NCBI GenBank assembly: GCA_034331105.1
Contig: JAXQGB010000014.1
Location: forward strand, 310,001 to 374,000
Origin: Caenicola sp034331105
GTDB taxonomy: Bacteria; Synergistota; Synergistia; Synergistales; Synergistaceae
Reading direction: 5' to 3'
Length of the DNA: 64,000 nt
A program made the translations under genes and the position numbers. Within the stretch, counting starts at the first letter, position 1. Every line of letters begins with the position of its first letter. The notes under the pieces were generated by a model, which was not told the DNA's origin, ran no database searches, and saw only the letters and a list, made by a program, of their open reading frames with translations. This document shows, in pieces, positions 44,833-53,190 of the stretch.

Positions 44833-45500
44833 AATGCCACCCCCGGTATCGAAATTACCCTTACTATTGCATCGTGCACCGCTTTTATTTCTTCGGGGAC
44901 CACCGCTGATTCGTTGCTGTCGAGCTCAAGGACCATCGTGGCCAGGCCGCCCCTTGAGTCCCTGTGCAGTTTCATCGTCGCTATGTTTATGCCGTGCGAG
45001 GAGAGGTACGTCGTCACCGCCCCCACTACTCCGTGGACATCCCTGTTCATGATTATTATTACGGGCAACAGGCATGAGACATCCACCTCAAAGCCGTCCA
45101 ACTCCTGAAGCGATACAGCTCCTCCTCCAAGGGACGCGGCTGTGGCGTCCATCCTTCTCCCTCCGTCGTCCCATATCTCTATCCTTACCGAGTTTGGATG
45201 AGCGCCCTCAAGGTCTTCTTCATAAAAAATAAATTTCATTCCCGACTTCAGTGCGAGTTCCCTTCCGTCCCGGACTTCGGGGTCGTCAGGCGCATAGCCA
45301 AGCAGCCCCGCCAGGAGCGCCCTGTCTGTGCCGTGACCCTCTCCTGTGGTGGCAAAGCTGCCCCTCATGTAGATGTTTGCATTTTTTACCTCTCCGCCCC
45401 AGCAAAGCCTCACGATCCTTCCGATTCGCACGGCACCGGCTGTATGGCTCGAAGAGGGTCCTATCATTACAGGGCCGATGATATCCCAAACAGGCATGCA
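44829..45500 (-). CDS. sdaAB: L-serine dehydratase, beta subunit with ACT domain
   Basis: A 223-residue beta subunit. VWDIIGPVMIGPSSSHTAGAVRIG is the family N-terminus, and the C-terminal 75 residues (IIIMNRDVHGVVGAVTTYLSSHGINIATMKLHR) form an ACT domain. The long open frame upstream has no ribosome site; ATG 45500 follows GGGGGAG and gives the usual length. It is the first gene of sdaAB-sdaAA, read from an extended -10 promoter and divergent from the hydrogenase-like gene. Confidence 0.93.
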   Translation of the reverse strand, partial: CMPVWDIIGPVMIGPSSSHTAGAVRIGRIVRLCWGGEVKNANIYMRGSFATTGEGHGTDRALLAGLLGYAPDDPEVRDGRELALKSGMKFIFYEEDLEGAHPNSVRIEIWDDGGRRMDATAASLGGGAVSLQELDGFEVDVSCLLPVIIIMNRDVHGVVGAVTTYLSSHGINIATMKLHRDSRGGLATMVLELDSNESAVVPEEIKAVHDAIVRVISIPGVAL

Positions 45501-45538
45501 TACTCCCCCTGTCAAAAGTGATCTTGATGACCGCACTA

Positions 45539-45568
45539 ATTGTATCAGCAGATGTGCAAACATGTGAA
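45539..45568 (-). promoter_or_regulatory. extended -10 promoter of sdaAB-sdaAA
   Basis: On the minus strand TTCACA (45568-45563), an 18-bp spacer and TACAAT (45544-45539), preceded by TG one base away, form a good extended -10 promoter about 40 bp from the sdaAB start. Confidence 0.5.
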
Positions 45569-45694
45569 AGATAACGCTTCTGACAATTTGAACTTTTCCG
45601 TCTCTTTTCAAAACAGGCCTGAGCATGTTGCGCTTTGTCATGTTTGGGTATAGGATTCTGCGAATGTTTGCAAACCAAACGGAGGAATTGTGAA

Positions 45695-46069
45695 TTGAAG
45701 AATCATCTCGTCAACACAAAAAGATGGATAATAAGGAAAATAGCAGAATCCTTCTGGGGGGACAATTTCAGCCAGGGCATCAAGCGACTCCCCTTTGAAA
45801 GGATCCCGCCCGGCTCGGAGGCCAAATACCGCTGCTGCGTCTATAAGGAGCGTGCTGTTGTAAGGTCAAGGGTCCTTGCGGGACTCGGATTCAGCGTTGA
45901 AGCTGACGATGAGATGACATCCCTTCTTGAATATGCCGATGCTGCATTGAAAAGAAAACGCATTGAAGGACCCCCCTCTGACGATAATCGATATCGCCTG
46001 CAAGGGGTGTGTAAACTCAAGATTTTATGTTACGGAACTCTGCCAGGGCTGCCTTGCCAGACCCTGTGA
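45695..46069 (+). pseudogene. 5' part of [FeFe]-hydrogenase-like gene, cut off by a frameshift
   Basis: From TTG 45695, nine bases after GGAGG, a frame encodes the typical N-terminus of group B-type [FeFe]-hydrogenase-like proteins (KRWIIRKIAESFW, then KYRCCVYKERAVVRSRVLAG and SLLEYADAALKRKRI). At the C6 run 45971-45976 homology leaves this frame and continues in the next one (45963 frame). Removing one C would read GPPLTIIDIACKGC without a break and give a protein of about 480 residues. This could be a real mutation, phase variation, slippage or a sequencing error. Confidence 0.8.
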
Positions 46070-47138
46070 AACGGTATGTCCTTTCGGCGCCGTTACGGTA
46101 AAGGACGGACATTCTTCGATAGACATAAAAAAATGCAGGAACTGCGGCAAGTGCAAAGATGCCTGCCCCTATCACGCTATCTCCAAAATATCTGTTCCCT
46201 GTGAGGAAAATTGCCCGGTGGATGCCATAACAAAGGGTGAACATGGGGTCGCGTCCATAGATTTCACAAAATGCATAAGCTGCTGCTGCTGCGTTGCAGC
46301 ATGCCCCTTTGGCGCAGTCCTTGAAAGAAGCCAGGTAGTCGACATACTCAAGACTCTTAAAAGCGGGAGAAAAGTCGTGGCTATAACAGCTCCGGCTCTC
46401 GTGGGACAGTTCGGCGCGTCTCTGACCAAACTGGTGACCGCTATGAAAAAGCTTGGATTTTCAGAAGTCGTGGAAGTGGCAAAGGGTGCAGAGAGGACCG
46501 CAAGGGAAGAGGCTGAAGAGCTCATGGAAAGATTGTCTGCAAACGGATCGTTCATGACGACCTCATGCTGTCCTGCATATATCCAGACGGTACGAAGACA
46601 TATGCCGGAGATGCTTCCCCACATATCTGACACCCCAACTCCAATGCACTACACAGGCGAGATGGTCAAGTCAAAAGACCCGCAGACTTTGACCGTATTT
46701 ATAGGGCCCTGTGTGGCAAAGAGAAGAGAGGCAATGGAAGATTCATGCGTTGATCACATCATGACCTTCGAAGAGCTTGCCTCTGTCTTCGAGGCAGCGG
46801 GAATAGACCCCGCATCATGCGAAGTCGACACCGAACTCCCGGAAGCCTCCGCAGAGGGAAGGGGTTTCGCGCTCAGCGGAGGCGTCGCAGCGGCAGTAAA
46901 GAGCGTCATAGGCAGCGAAAATGAAATAAGGACAGCCTGCATCAACGGAACAAGCAAGTCAGAGATCGCAAGGATGAGAGCCTACGCGAAGAACGGCGGT
47001 CCTTTCGATCTGCTTGAGGTCATGACCTGTTCGGGAGGGTGCGTAAACGGAGCCGGAGTGATCAACAGGGAGCCAAAGGCAAGGGAAGAGATAAGAAAAC
47101 TGGTCTCAGAGAGCAGGAAGCTCGAAATTGAAAAATGA
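45963..47138 (+). CDS. [FeFe]-hydrogenase-like protein (group B type), main frame
   Basis: The 391-codon main frame carries two ferredoxin-like 4Fe-4S pairs (CRNCGKCKDACPYHAI and the CISCCCCVAACPFGAV block), an extra Cys-rich start (ACKGCVNSRFYV, QGCLARPCETVCPFGA) and an H-cluster domain with TSCCPAY, GPCVAKRREA and EVMTCSGGCVNGAG, the three loop motifs of [FeFe] hydrogenases. Group B members are soluble and may reduce protons with ferredoxin; their physiology is poorly known. The codons before about 45977 are not the natural N-terminus, which lies in another frame upstream. If the frameshift is real, the 5' quarter would not be joined and the product probably fails. Confidence 0.85.
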   Translation: MKDPPLTIIDIACKGCVNSRFYVTELCQGCLARPCETVCPFGAVTVKDGHSSIDIKKCRNCGKCKDACPYHAISKISVPCEENCPVDAITKGEHGVASIDFTKCISCCCCVAACPFGAVLERSQVVDILKTLKSGRKVVAITAPALVGQFGASLTKLVTAMKKLGFSEVVEVAKGAERTAREEAEELMERLSANGSFMTTSCCPAYIQTVRRHMPEMLPHISDTPTPMHYTGEMVKSKDPQTLTVFIGPCVAKRREAMEDSCVDHIMTFEELASVFEAAGIDPASCEVDTELPEASAEGRGFALSGGVAAAVKSVIGSENEIRTACINGTSKSEIARMRAYAKNGGPFDLLEVMTCSGGCVNGAGVINREPKAREEIRKLVSESRKLEIEK

Positions 47139-47170
47139 TCAAGGTTTAACCTGATCCATAATACTAAAAT

Positions 47171-47206
47171 AGCCCGGGGCCGATACAGGTACCCGGGCTT
47201 AACTTT
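47171..47206 (+). terminator. intrinsic terminator
   Basis: AGCCCGGG (47171-47178) pairs perfectly with CCCGGGCT (47192-47199) and is followed by TAACTTTT, after the hydrogenase-like gene. The next 300 bp (47207-47507) hold AT-rich sequence with no recognisable gene and probably contain the lysW promoter, but no box was convincing. Confidence 0.75.
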
Positions 47207-47507
47207 TCCACAGTTACATGTATTCCTCCTTTCATCGGCACCATAAAGGTATTTTTTTGTAGTACAAGACAAACTTTTTCTTCAGACTATTGACACTTCA
47301 GAAATAAGGAGTATCATTCCACAGCATGATAATTAATCAAACTTATATTATTTGACTCGCAACGTTCATTAATTGACCCGAAATTGAACTTTTTTAGAAT
47401 TTTAGGTAAAGATATATATTTAACAAGCTGTATTTTCTGAATATTTATTGATATGAGTCAACCAAAGTTGATTTATTAATAAAAAATAAACCATAGGAGG
47501 TAATATT

Positions 47508-47675
47508 ATGACTGCTACATGTACTGTTTGCGAAGCACAGGTGTCTCTGCCAAATGACTGCTGCGAGGGTGAACTTCTTGTCTGCGGAGATTGCGGGACT
47601 GAACTTGAGGTGATCGCCCTCGATCCCATCACTGTAGAAGAGGCCCCTCAGGTCCAGGAGGACTGGGGAGAGTAG
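47508..47675 (+). CDS. lysW: LysW amino-group carrier protein
   Basis: A 55-residue acidic protein with two zinc-ribbon cysteine pairs (CTVC at 5-8 and CGDC at 26-29) and the C-terminal EDWGE motif that defines LysW. Its final glutamate is joined to the amino group of alpha-aminoadipate (or glutamate), and the acidic surface carries the intermediate through the next enzymes. The ATG follows AGGAGG by seven bases. LysX begins 2 bp after its stop. The gene is easily missed because of its size. Confidence 0.95.
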   Translation: MTATCTVCEAQVSLPNDCCEGELLVCGDCGTELEVIALDPITVEEAPQVQEDWGE

Positions 47676-47677
47676 CC

Positions 47678-48520
47678 TTGCCTACACTGCGCATACTATT
47701 CACAAGGCTTCGGGTCGAAGAGAAACTTTTGCGTGAAGCTGCGGAAAAGCAAAACATTCCATGCGAACTCATTAACGTGTCCGACGTATGGTATGGGGAG
47801 GCTCCTTTCTGCGGCACTGATGATGTCGTGCTTGCAAGGTGCGTCTCCCACAACCAGAACGAGGCAGTTGCACAGATACTGGAATCACAAGGGATCAGGG
47901 TGGTAAATCCATCATCTGTAATGGCGGTCTGCGGAAACAAGCTGACCACGAGCATAGCGCTCGCAAAAGCGGGGATCAGCCAGCCTAAGTTCAGGACAGC
48001 ATTTTCTCCTGAAGCAGCGGTCGAAGCACTTGAAGACCTTGGATACCCGGCGGTATGCAAACCCGTAAGCGGAAGCTGGGGCAGGCTGCTGGCAAAGATC
48101 AACGACCGTGAGGCAGCAGAGGCGGTATTCGAGCACAAGTCGATGCTCGGGGCGATCCACAACACATTTTATATTCAGGAATACATAGAAAAGGGCGATT
48201 ATGACGTCAGGGCTTTCGTTGTCAGCGGAGATCCGATCTGCGCCATCACCAGAAAGAGCGCCCACTGGATCACGAACACGGCAAGAGGCGGAGCAGCTTC
48301 GAACCTTCCATTGGATGATGAGATAAGCTCAGTTCTGAGATCGGTACACAAAGTGATCGGCGGAGAATTTCTGGCTGTGGATCTCTTCAGAAAAGAAGGG
48401 GAATGGCTGGTCAATGAGGTCAACGACGGCGGAGAGTTCAGGAATTCCATCGAACCTACAGGGACAGACATACCTGCGGCAGTGGTAAAGGCTGCATGGG
48501 AGAGGAGACCTTCCCGATGA
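47678..48520 (+). CDS. lysX: LysX, LysW-alpha-aminoadipate (or glutamate) ligase
   Basis: A 280-residue ATP-grasp ligase of the RimK/LysX group, with KPVSGSWGRLLAKI, IQEYIEKGDYDVRAFVV, NTARGGAASNLPL and the Mg-binding VNEVNDGGEFRNSIEPTGTD, all typical of LysX. It links the amino acid to the LysW C-terminal Glu. The start is TTG at 47678. Only one X-type ligase is present, so whether it takes aminoadipate (lysine), glutamate (ornithine/arginine) or both is open. Confidence 0.92.
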   Translation: MPTLRILFTRLRVEEKLLREAAEKQNIPCELINVSDVWYGEAPFCGTDDVVLARCVSHNQNEAVAQILESQGIRVVNPSSVMAVCGNKLTTSIALAKAGISQPKFRTAFSPEAAVEALEDLGYPAVCKPVSGSWGRLLAKINDREAAEAVFEHKSMLGAIHNTFYIQEYIEKGDYDVRAFVVSGDPICAITRKSAHWITNTARGGAASNLPLDDEISSVLRSVHKVIGGEFLAVDLFRKEGEWLVNEVNDGGEFRNSIEPTGTDIPAAVVKAAWERRPSR

Positions 48521-48636
48521 AAAATTTAATGACCGCAGAACATATTGATCCTAAACAGATGTCGGCAAATAAATGCAAGCACGGAATAAAGCGTGGTTGC
48601 ACGATGGGCCGTTTGCTTTTGCAGTTTAGTCAGTAA
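48517..48636 (+). other. possible 39-codon leader peptide between lysX and lysY
   Basis: ATG 48517 overlaps the lysX stop (ATGA). The frame has several Lys/Arg codons close together (K19, K21, K25, R26) and ends 30 bp before a terminator hairpin. It resembles an attenuation leader peptide, but no conservation can be tested here and it may not be a functional product. Confidence 0.35.
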
Positions 48637-48695
48637 CAGTGATTTGTGACATTCTGTAAAGACCGGCCCGCTGCCTGAAGAGGAGCGGGTTTTTT
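48606..48695 (+). promoter_or_regulatory. attenuator-like terminator with competing pairing
   Basis: CCCGCT (48667-48672) pairs with AGCGGG (48684-48689) and is followed by TTTTTT, an intrinsic terminator inside the operon. GGGCCG (48606-48611) can pair perfectly with CGGCCC (48664-48669), which would break the terminator. This two-state layout suggests transcription attenuation of lysY-Z-J-K. Confidence 0.55.
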
Positions 48696-48728
48696 GTTGC
48701 CGTAAATTAAAAATGGGAGGAACCGGAA

Positions 48729-49778
48729 ATGAATAGGAAAATACCTGTGATCATATGGGGAGCAACGGGATTCACTGGAGGAGAACTGCTGAGGATAATT
48801 GCACGCCACCCTTACATGGAAGTTGCCGGAGCCGTTTCAAGAAGCAAAGCCGGAACACCGATCGGAGCCATACATCCGCACCTGCGTTTCGCATATCAGG
48901 ATGTGAATTTCATCTCACCGGAGGAAGGCGGAGAGATCAATGCCGAACTGGTTTTCCTGGCACTGCCCCACAAGGCTGCTGCAGAGACGGCAAAGAAAAG
49001 GCTTTCAGCCGGACAGAAGGTCGTCGACCTTTCCGCCGACTTCAGGCTCAGGGACCATGAACAATACAAAAGGTGGTACGAAACAGAGCATCCATGCCCT
49101 GAACTGCTCGAAGGAGCAGTCTACGGCCTTCCTGAGCTGCACAGGCAGGAAATGGCAGGTGCAAAGCTGATCTCCGGCGTCGGATGCAACGCAACATCAG
49201 CCATCTTCGCACTGCTTCCCCTTGCAAAGGCAGGCCTTATTGAAAGTGCCAGGATCGAATGCCGTGTAGGCTCTTCCGAGGGAGGGGCTGAAGCCAAAGA
49301 GGGAAGTTCCCATTCGCTGAGAAGCAGGTCTCTCAGAGTGGTCTCCCCTTTCCTCCACAGGCACATGGCAGAAGTCATCCAGGAGCTCGCACTCCCCGAA
49401 GAGAAAATCAGCATGACTGTAACGGCCGTTGAGCTTGTAAGGGGGATACAGTGCATAGCGCATGTATCACTCAACAGGACATTAAGGGAAGCAGACATTT
49501 GGAAGCTATTGCGCGCTCAATGGTCAAATGAGCCGTTTGTATCAGTTTCACCTGCCAAACCGGCTCATTTGCGTATACCTGATCCAAGGTTCGTACTTGG
49601 AAGCAACAGGGTCCTCACCGGATTTGCCCTTGCTGAAGACGGACGCCGCGCGATAGCGGCATCGGCAATTGACAACCTGCTCAAGGGCGCGGCGGGATCC
49701 GCGGTACAGTCCGCAAACATAATGTGCGGGGCAGAGGAAACAGCCGGGCTTGAAATGATGCCGCTCTACCCTGCTTAA
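48729..49778 (+). CDS. lysY: LysY, LysW-aminoadipate/glutamate phosphate reductase (ArgC-like)
   Basis: A 349-residue ArgC-family semialdehyde dehydrogenase. It has the NAD(P) motif IIWGATGFTGGELLRI-like start (VIIWGATGFTGG), ALPHKAAAE, the catalytic Cys in SGVGCNATSAIFAL (about residue 149) and HRHMAEV with the catalytic His. It reduces the acyl phosphate on LysW to the semialdehyde. By context it is LysY rather than ArgC. GGAGG lies seven bases ahead; it is the first gene after the putative attenuator. Confidence 0.92.
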   Translation: MNRKIPVIIWGATGFTGGELLRIIARHPYMEVAGAVSRSKAGTPIGAIHPHLRFAYQDVNFISPEEGGEINAELVFLALPHKAAAETAKKRLSAGQKVVDLSADFRLRDHEQYKRWYETEHPCPELLEGAVYGLPELHRQEMAGAKLISGVGCNATSAIFALLPLAKAGLIESARIECRVGSSEGGAEAKEGSSHSLRSRSLRVVSPFLHRHMAEVIQELALPEEKISMTVTAVELVRGIQCIAHVSLNRTLREADIWKLLRAQWSNEPFVSVSPAKPAHLRIPDPRFVLGSNRVLTGFALAEDGRRAIAASAIDNLLKGAAGSAVQSANIMCGAEETAGLEMMPLYPA

Positions 49779-49832
49779 AAGACTTAATATTTGAGTGTCG
49801 GAACAGAGATCGAAAGGAACGGAGGAGAGGTC

Positions 49833-50645
49833 ATGATCGGAGTGGTTAAGATCGGCGGCGCTGAGGGCAACGAACTTGGGTCCCTCATGTCAGAATTGGC
49901 GAATAGGGTCGCCGGCGGTGAGAAATGGGTGCTTGTACATGGCGCAAGCGGAATAATGGACAGACTCTGCAGAGAACGCGGTGTCGAGATCAGGATGGTA
50001 ACAAGCCCTTCCGGTTACAGAAGCCGTTACGTCGGAGAAAGTGAAAGGGAGCTCTTCAGGGAGGCAGCCCTCACATACGGGGACAAGATCAAAAATATAC
50101 TTGCAGATTTCGGGGCTTCAGCGGAATTTATGGATCCTGAAACGACAGAGGGCGTCTTTGCCGACAGAAAGGACGTACTGAGGGAGTATTCGGGTGGAAG
50201 GACCCGCATACTCCGCGGCAATTACAGCGGGACTATCTCCTCTGTCCGCGGAGAAAAGATCATCTCCGTCATAGAGAGAGGACTGATCCCCATTATCCCC
50301 CCACTGGGACTCGACAGCAGCTCAGGGTTATCGCTCAACATAGACGGAGACAGGCTTGCCGCCTCCGCAGCCAAAGCGGTGGGTGCGGACATCCTTGTGA
50401 TACTTTCCAACGTTCCGGGGCTGATGATGGACATAAATGACCCGGGATCGCTGATAAAAAGCCGTTCTTCGATGGGTGCCTGGAAAAAGCTCGAAGAATA
50501 CGCAGTCGGAAACATGAAAAGGAAACTTCTTGCCTGCCGTGAAGCATTTGATCTGGGTGTCCCCAACATCCACCTTGCAGACGGAAGGGTAGCAGAACCG
50601 CTTAAAAACGCAGAAATGGGGAACGGAACATGCCTGACTCTCTAA
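49833..50645 (+). CDS. lysZ: LysZ, LysW-aminoadipate/glutamate kinase (ArgB-like)
   Basis: A 270-residue amino-acid kinase fold protein: VVKIGGAEGNELG (phosphate loop), LVHGASGIMDRLCRERG, SLNIDGDRLAASAAKAVGAD (nucleotide site) and a conserved C-terminus. It resembles LysZ more than classical ArgB in its HGAS motif and length. It phosphorylates the side-chain carboxylate of the LysW-bound substrate. ATG 49833 follows GGAGGAGAGG; the frame extends upstream without need. It overlaps lysJ by 16 bp. Confidence 0.92.
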   Translation: MIGVVKIGGAEGNELGSLMSELANRVAGGEKWVLVHGASGIMDRLCRERGVEIRMVTSPSGYRSRYVGESERELFREAALTYGDKIKNILADFGASAEFMDPETTEGVFADRKDVLREYSGGRTRILRGNYSGTISSVRGEKIISVIERGLIPIIPPLGLDSSSGLSLNIDGDRLAASAAKAVGADILVILSNVPGLMMDINDPGSLIKSRSSMGAWKKLEEYAVGNMKRKLLACREAFDLGVPNIHLADGRVAEPLKNAEMGNGTCLTL

Positions 50646-51760
50646 GTTCACTTTACGGCGGCCGGGGGATCGACCTCACTCACGGAGTTGGCTGCCATGT
50701 CTTCGACTCCGCTGACCGCGGATACATAGATTTTTTCAACGGTCACGGCGCTTCGCTCTTCGGACACTCCCATCCGCTGCTGACAGAAGCGCTGGAGAGG
50801 GGTGCAAAGGGGATCTGGACCAGCGGAGCCGGATTTGAATCACACGTCCGTGAAAAGCTGGCGGATGAGCTTGGCCTGATGCTTGGAGAGGGCAGGGTCT
50901 TTCTCTGCAACAGCGGCACGGAAGCCATCGAAGCCGCACTCAAGCTTGTTCTGACACTGAGAAAGGGGCGCAGTCGGATACTCGCATGCAGAAGGGGATT
51001 CCACGGACGCACTTGCGGGGCTCTCTCGATAACCTTCAATCCCAAATACAGAGAACCTTTCATGCCGCTGGTGGGAAAGGCAGAACATTTTTCCATGGAC
51101 GACCTCGCTGACAACATCGACGATGATACGGCAGCTGTCTTTATAGAACCGGTACAGGGAGAGGGAGGGGTCTTTGCACTTCCTGTCGAAACAGGAAATA
51201 AAATTACCGAAATGTGCAGAAAACACTCTGCCCTTCTCGTATCCGATGAGATACAGAGCGGCCTCGGAAGGTGCGGTGCGCCTCTTGCAAGCAGCCTTAC
51301 AGGACTGGATCCCGACATGGTCTGCCTGGCAAAGGGCCTTGCGGGCGGGATTCCTGCCGGGGCTCTGGTGTGGAAAAAAGAGCTCGGAGACTTTCTCCCC
51401 CACAGCCATGGTTCCACATACGGAGGAAACGAACTGGCCGCGACCGTTTCTCTGGCCGTCCTTTCAATGGTCATGCACAGTGACCTTCCCGAAAAAGCAG
51501 CGAAGTCAGGTGAGTTTTTCAGATCCCGCATATTTGCCATAGGAAGCACCCACATAAAGGATGTCCGGGGCATGGGACTTCTAAACGGGATAGAACTTGA
51601 CATCCCCTCCGTCGGTGTAGTCAAAGCCTTGCAGGAGAACGGCCTTCTCTCGCTCACTGCTGGTCCCCGTACACTAAGGTTCCTGCCATCTTTTGCCGCT
51701 GAAGAAAAAGACTTCGAAGAAGCGGCCCTGATACTTGCAAGAACTCTGGAGGGATTTTGA
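50630..51760 (+). CDS. lysJ: LysJ, LysW-aminoadipate/glutamate semialdehyde aminotransferase
   Basis: A 376-residue class III PLP aminotransferase (ArgD family) with NSGTEAIEAALKL, FHGRTCGALS, VSDEIQSGLGRCG and the PLP lysine in CLAKGLAGGIPAGAL. It converts the LysW-bound semialdehyde to the amine using glutamate. It begins 16 bp before the end of lysZ and ends one base before lysK. The length is slightly short for ArgD but normal for LysJ. Confidence 0.92.
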   Translation: MPDSLSSLYGGRGIDLTHGVGCHVFDSADRGYIDFFNGHGASLFGHSHPLLTEALERGAKGIWTSGAGFESHVREKLADELGLMLGEGRVFLCNSGTEAIEAALKLVLTLRKGRSRILACRRGFHGRTCGALSITFNPKYREPFMPLVGKAEHFSMDDLADNIDDDTAAVFIEPVQGEGGVFALPVETGNKITEMCRKHSALLVSDEIQSGLGRCGAPLASSLTGLDPDMVCLAKGLAGGIPAGALVWKKELGDFLPHSHGSTYGGNELAATVSLAVLSMVMHSDLPEKAAKSGEFFRSRIFAIGSTHIKDVRGMGLLNGIELDIPSVGVVKALQENGLLSLTAGPRTLRFLPSFAAEEKDFEEAALILARTLEGF

Positions 51761-51761
51761 C

Positions 51762-52793
51762 ATGGGGCTTCCTGAATCAGCCAGGCTACTGGCAGATCTT
51801 GTAGCTGTACCCAGTCCGACCAGGCACGAGGCTGATGCTGCAAGGATGCTGGCAGACAGGCTCCCCCGCTTTGGATGGAGCGGCTCGCACCTTGACGGAG
51901 CGGGCAGTGTTGTCGCTGAGCGTGGAACAGGGGATAAGGAGCTTGTCCTGCTGAGCCACATAGATACCGTTCCGGGCGGGCCTGAGGTCATGATAAGCGA
52001 AGATGTCATCCGGGGGCGCGGAAGCGTTGACGCAAAAGGCCCCTGCTGCGCAATGGCCGTGGCAGGAGGCGCCGTCCCCGTGCCGGACGGATGGAGGATC
52101 ACCTTTGTTGCAGCGGTAGGAGAAGAGATCGACTCAAAGGGAGCAAGGTTCCGCATGCCCCTCCACTCCCCCGAGGCTTGCGTCATAGGTGAGCCCACAG
52201 GGAGCGACGGCGTGGCGATCTCCTACAGGGGCAGGATCCTCTTTGACATAAAGGGCGAGGACGACGGGGCGCACAGGTCCGGAAGCCCGGGGCCAATAAC
52301 TGATTCAGTCATGGCAGCATCTTCCATAATAGATATAACCAGAAACATGGGGAAGGGCTGGTCTGTGGCGATAATGGAAATGGAAGGGCACGAAGCCGGA
52401 AAAAGAAGCGCCACCATCACAATGGACCTCAGGACTCCTCTGGGAGCCGATCAGGAAGAGCTCGAACTTATGATAAGAGAGACCGCAGCGGCCTTCGGAG
52501 TGAGATCCGAGATCATCGAATATGTTCCTCCCTACGGTGTACACAAGTCCGATCCCGTGATAAGGGCATTCAGGAACGCCATACGGGACTGCGGCGGCAC
52601 TCCGAGAGTTCTGGCCAAACAGGGGACGTGCGATTTCAACGTGCTCTCACCCTGGGGCTGCCACATGGGAGCATACGGCCCCGGCAACTCGATATACGAC
52701 CACAGTTCCAATGAACAGATCCCCGTCTCTGAGTATCTGAAGGGAATAGAAGTCCTGAAACTTGCCCTTCCGAGAATAATGACGTCCATATGA
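51762..52793 (+). CDS. lysK: LysK, LysW-lysine/ornithine hydrolase
   Basis: A 343-residue M20 peptidase-fold deacylase (ArgE/DapE-like). LLSHIDTVPGG holds a metal His/Asp, RGRGSVDAKGPCCAMAVAG the next metal motif, VGEEIDSKGAR the Glu pair and IGEPTG the following site. It releases lysine or ornithine from LysW, the final step. ATG 51762 follows GGAGGGATTTT and the frame opens earlier inside lysJ. It is the last gene of the operon; a repeat element rather than a plain terminator follows. Confidence 0.92.
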   Translation: MGLPESARLLADLVAVPSPTRHEADAARMLADRLPRFGWSGSHLDGAGSVVAERGTGDKELVLLSHIDTVPGGPEVMISEDVIRGRGSVDAKGPCCAMAVAGGAVPVPDGWRITFVAAVGEEIDSKGARFRMPLHSPEACVIGEPTGSDGVAISYRGRILFDIKGEDDGAHRSGSPGPITDSVMAASSIIDITRNMGKGWSVAIMEMEGHEAGKRSATITMDLRTPLGADQEELELMIRETAAAFGVRSEIIEYVPPYGVHKSDPVIRAFRNAIRDCGGTPRVLAKQGTCDFNVLSPWGCHMGAYGPGNSIYDHSSNEQIPVSEYLKGIEVLKLALPRIMTSI

Positions 52794-52834
52794 GAAGCGG
52801 GAGGCAATGGCAGAATGCGACAAAAGTATGTCGC

Positions 52835-53156
52835 GTGAAGCCGTTGTGAAGCGATGGTGAAACGATTGTAAGGGCGGTCAAACGGTCGTCAAACGTTGTT
52901 AAACAGTAGTCAAACGATAGTAGGGGGCAAGAACCTGACCCTTTCCGTCGTCCCCGAGTGCTTCCATCGGGGATCCAGCGGCTTTGGTCTTAGGGCTTAT
53001 AAACACAGTAATAACCTGAAACCAAAGACTCTGGATCCCGGCTCACGGGCACACCGGGAAGACGATAAAAGGCTAGGCACTTAAGTTCTTAAGATCGTTT
53101 GACTATTGTTTGACCGCTTTTACAACTGCTTCACCATTGCTTCACTACCGTTTCAC
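52835..53156. repeat. large imperfect inverted repeat with arms of iterated ~11-bp units
   Basis: The left arm (52835-52923) is a run of about eight units of 9-11 bp of the form GTGAAGCGATG / GTCAAACGATA. The right arm (53094-53156) is its reverse complement unit by unit (six units). Between them are two inverted REP-like units, one near 52938-52980 (CCGTCGTCCCCGAGTG then GGGGATCCAG) and one near 53028-53072 (CTGGATCCCGG then CCGGGAAGACGA), and an inner stem of about 19 bp around GGGATCCAG / CTGGATCCC. It fills the space between lysK and talC (52794-53190). Confidence 0.8.
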
Positions 53157-53190
53157 GCCGGTGTTTTTCCGGCAGCTTCACCGTAAGGGG

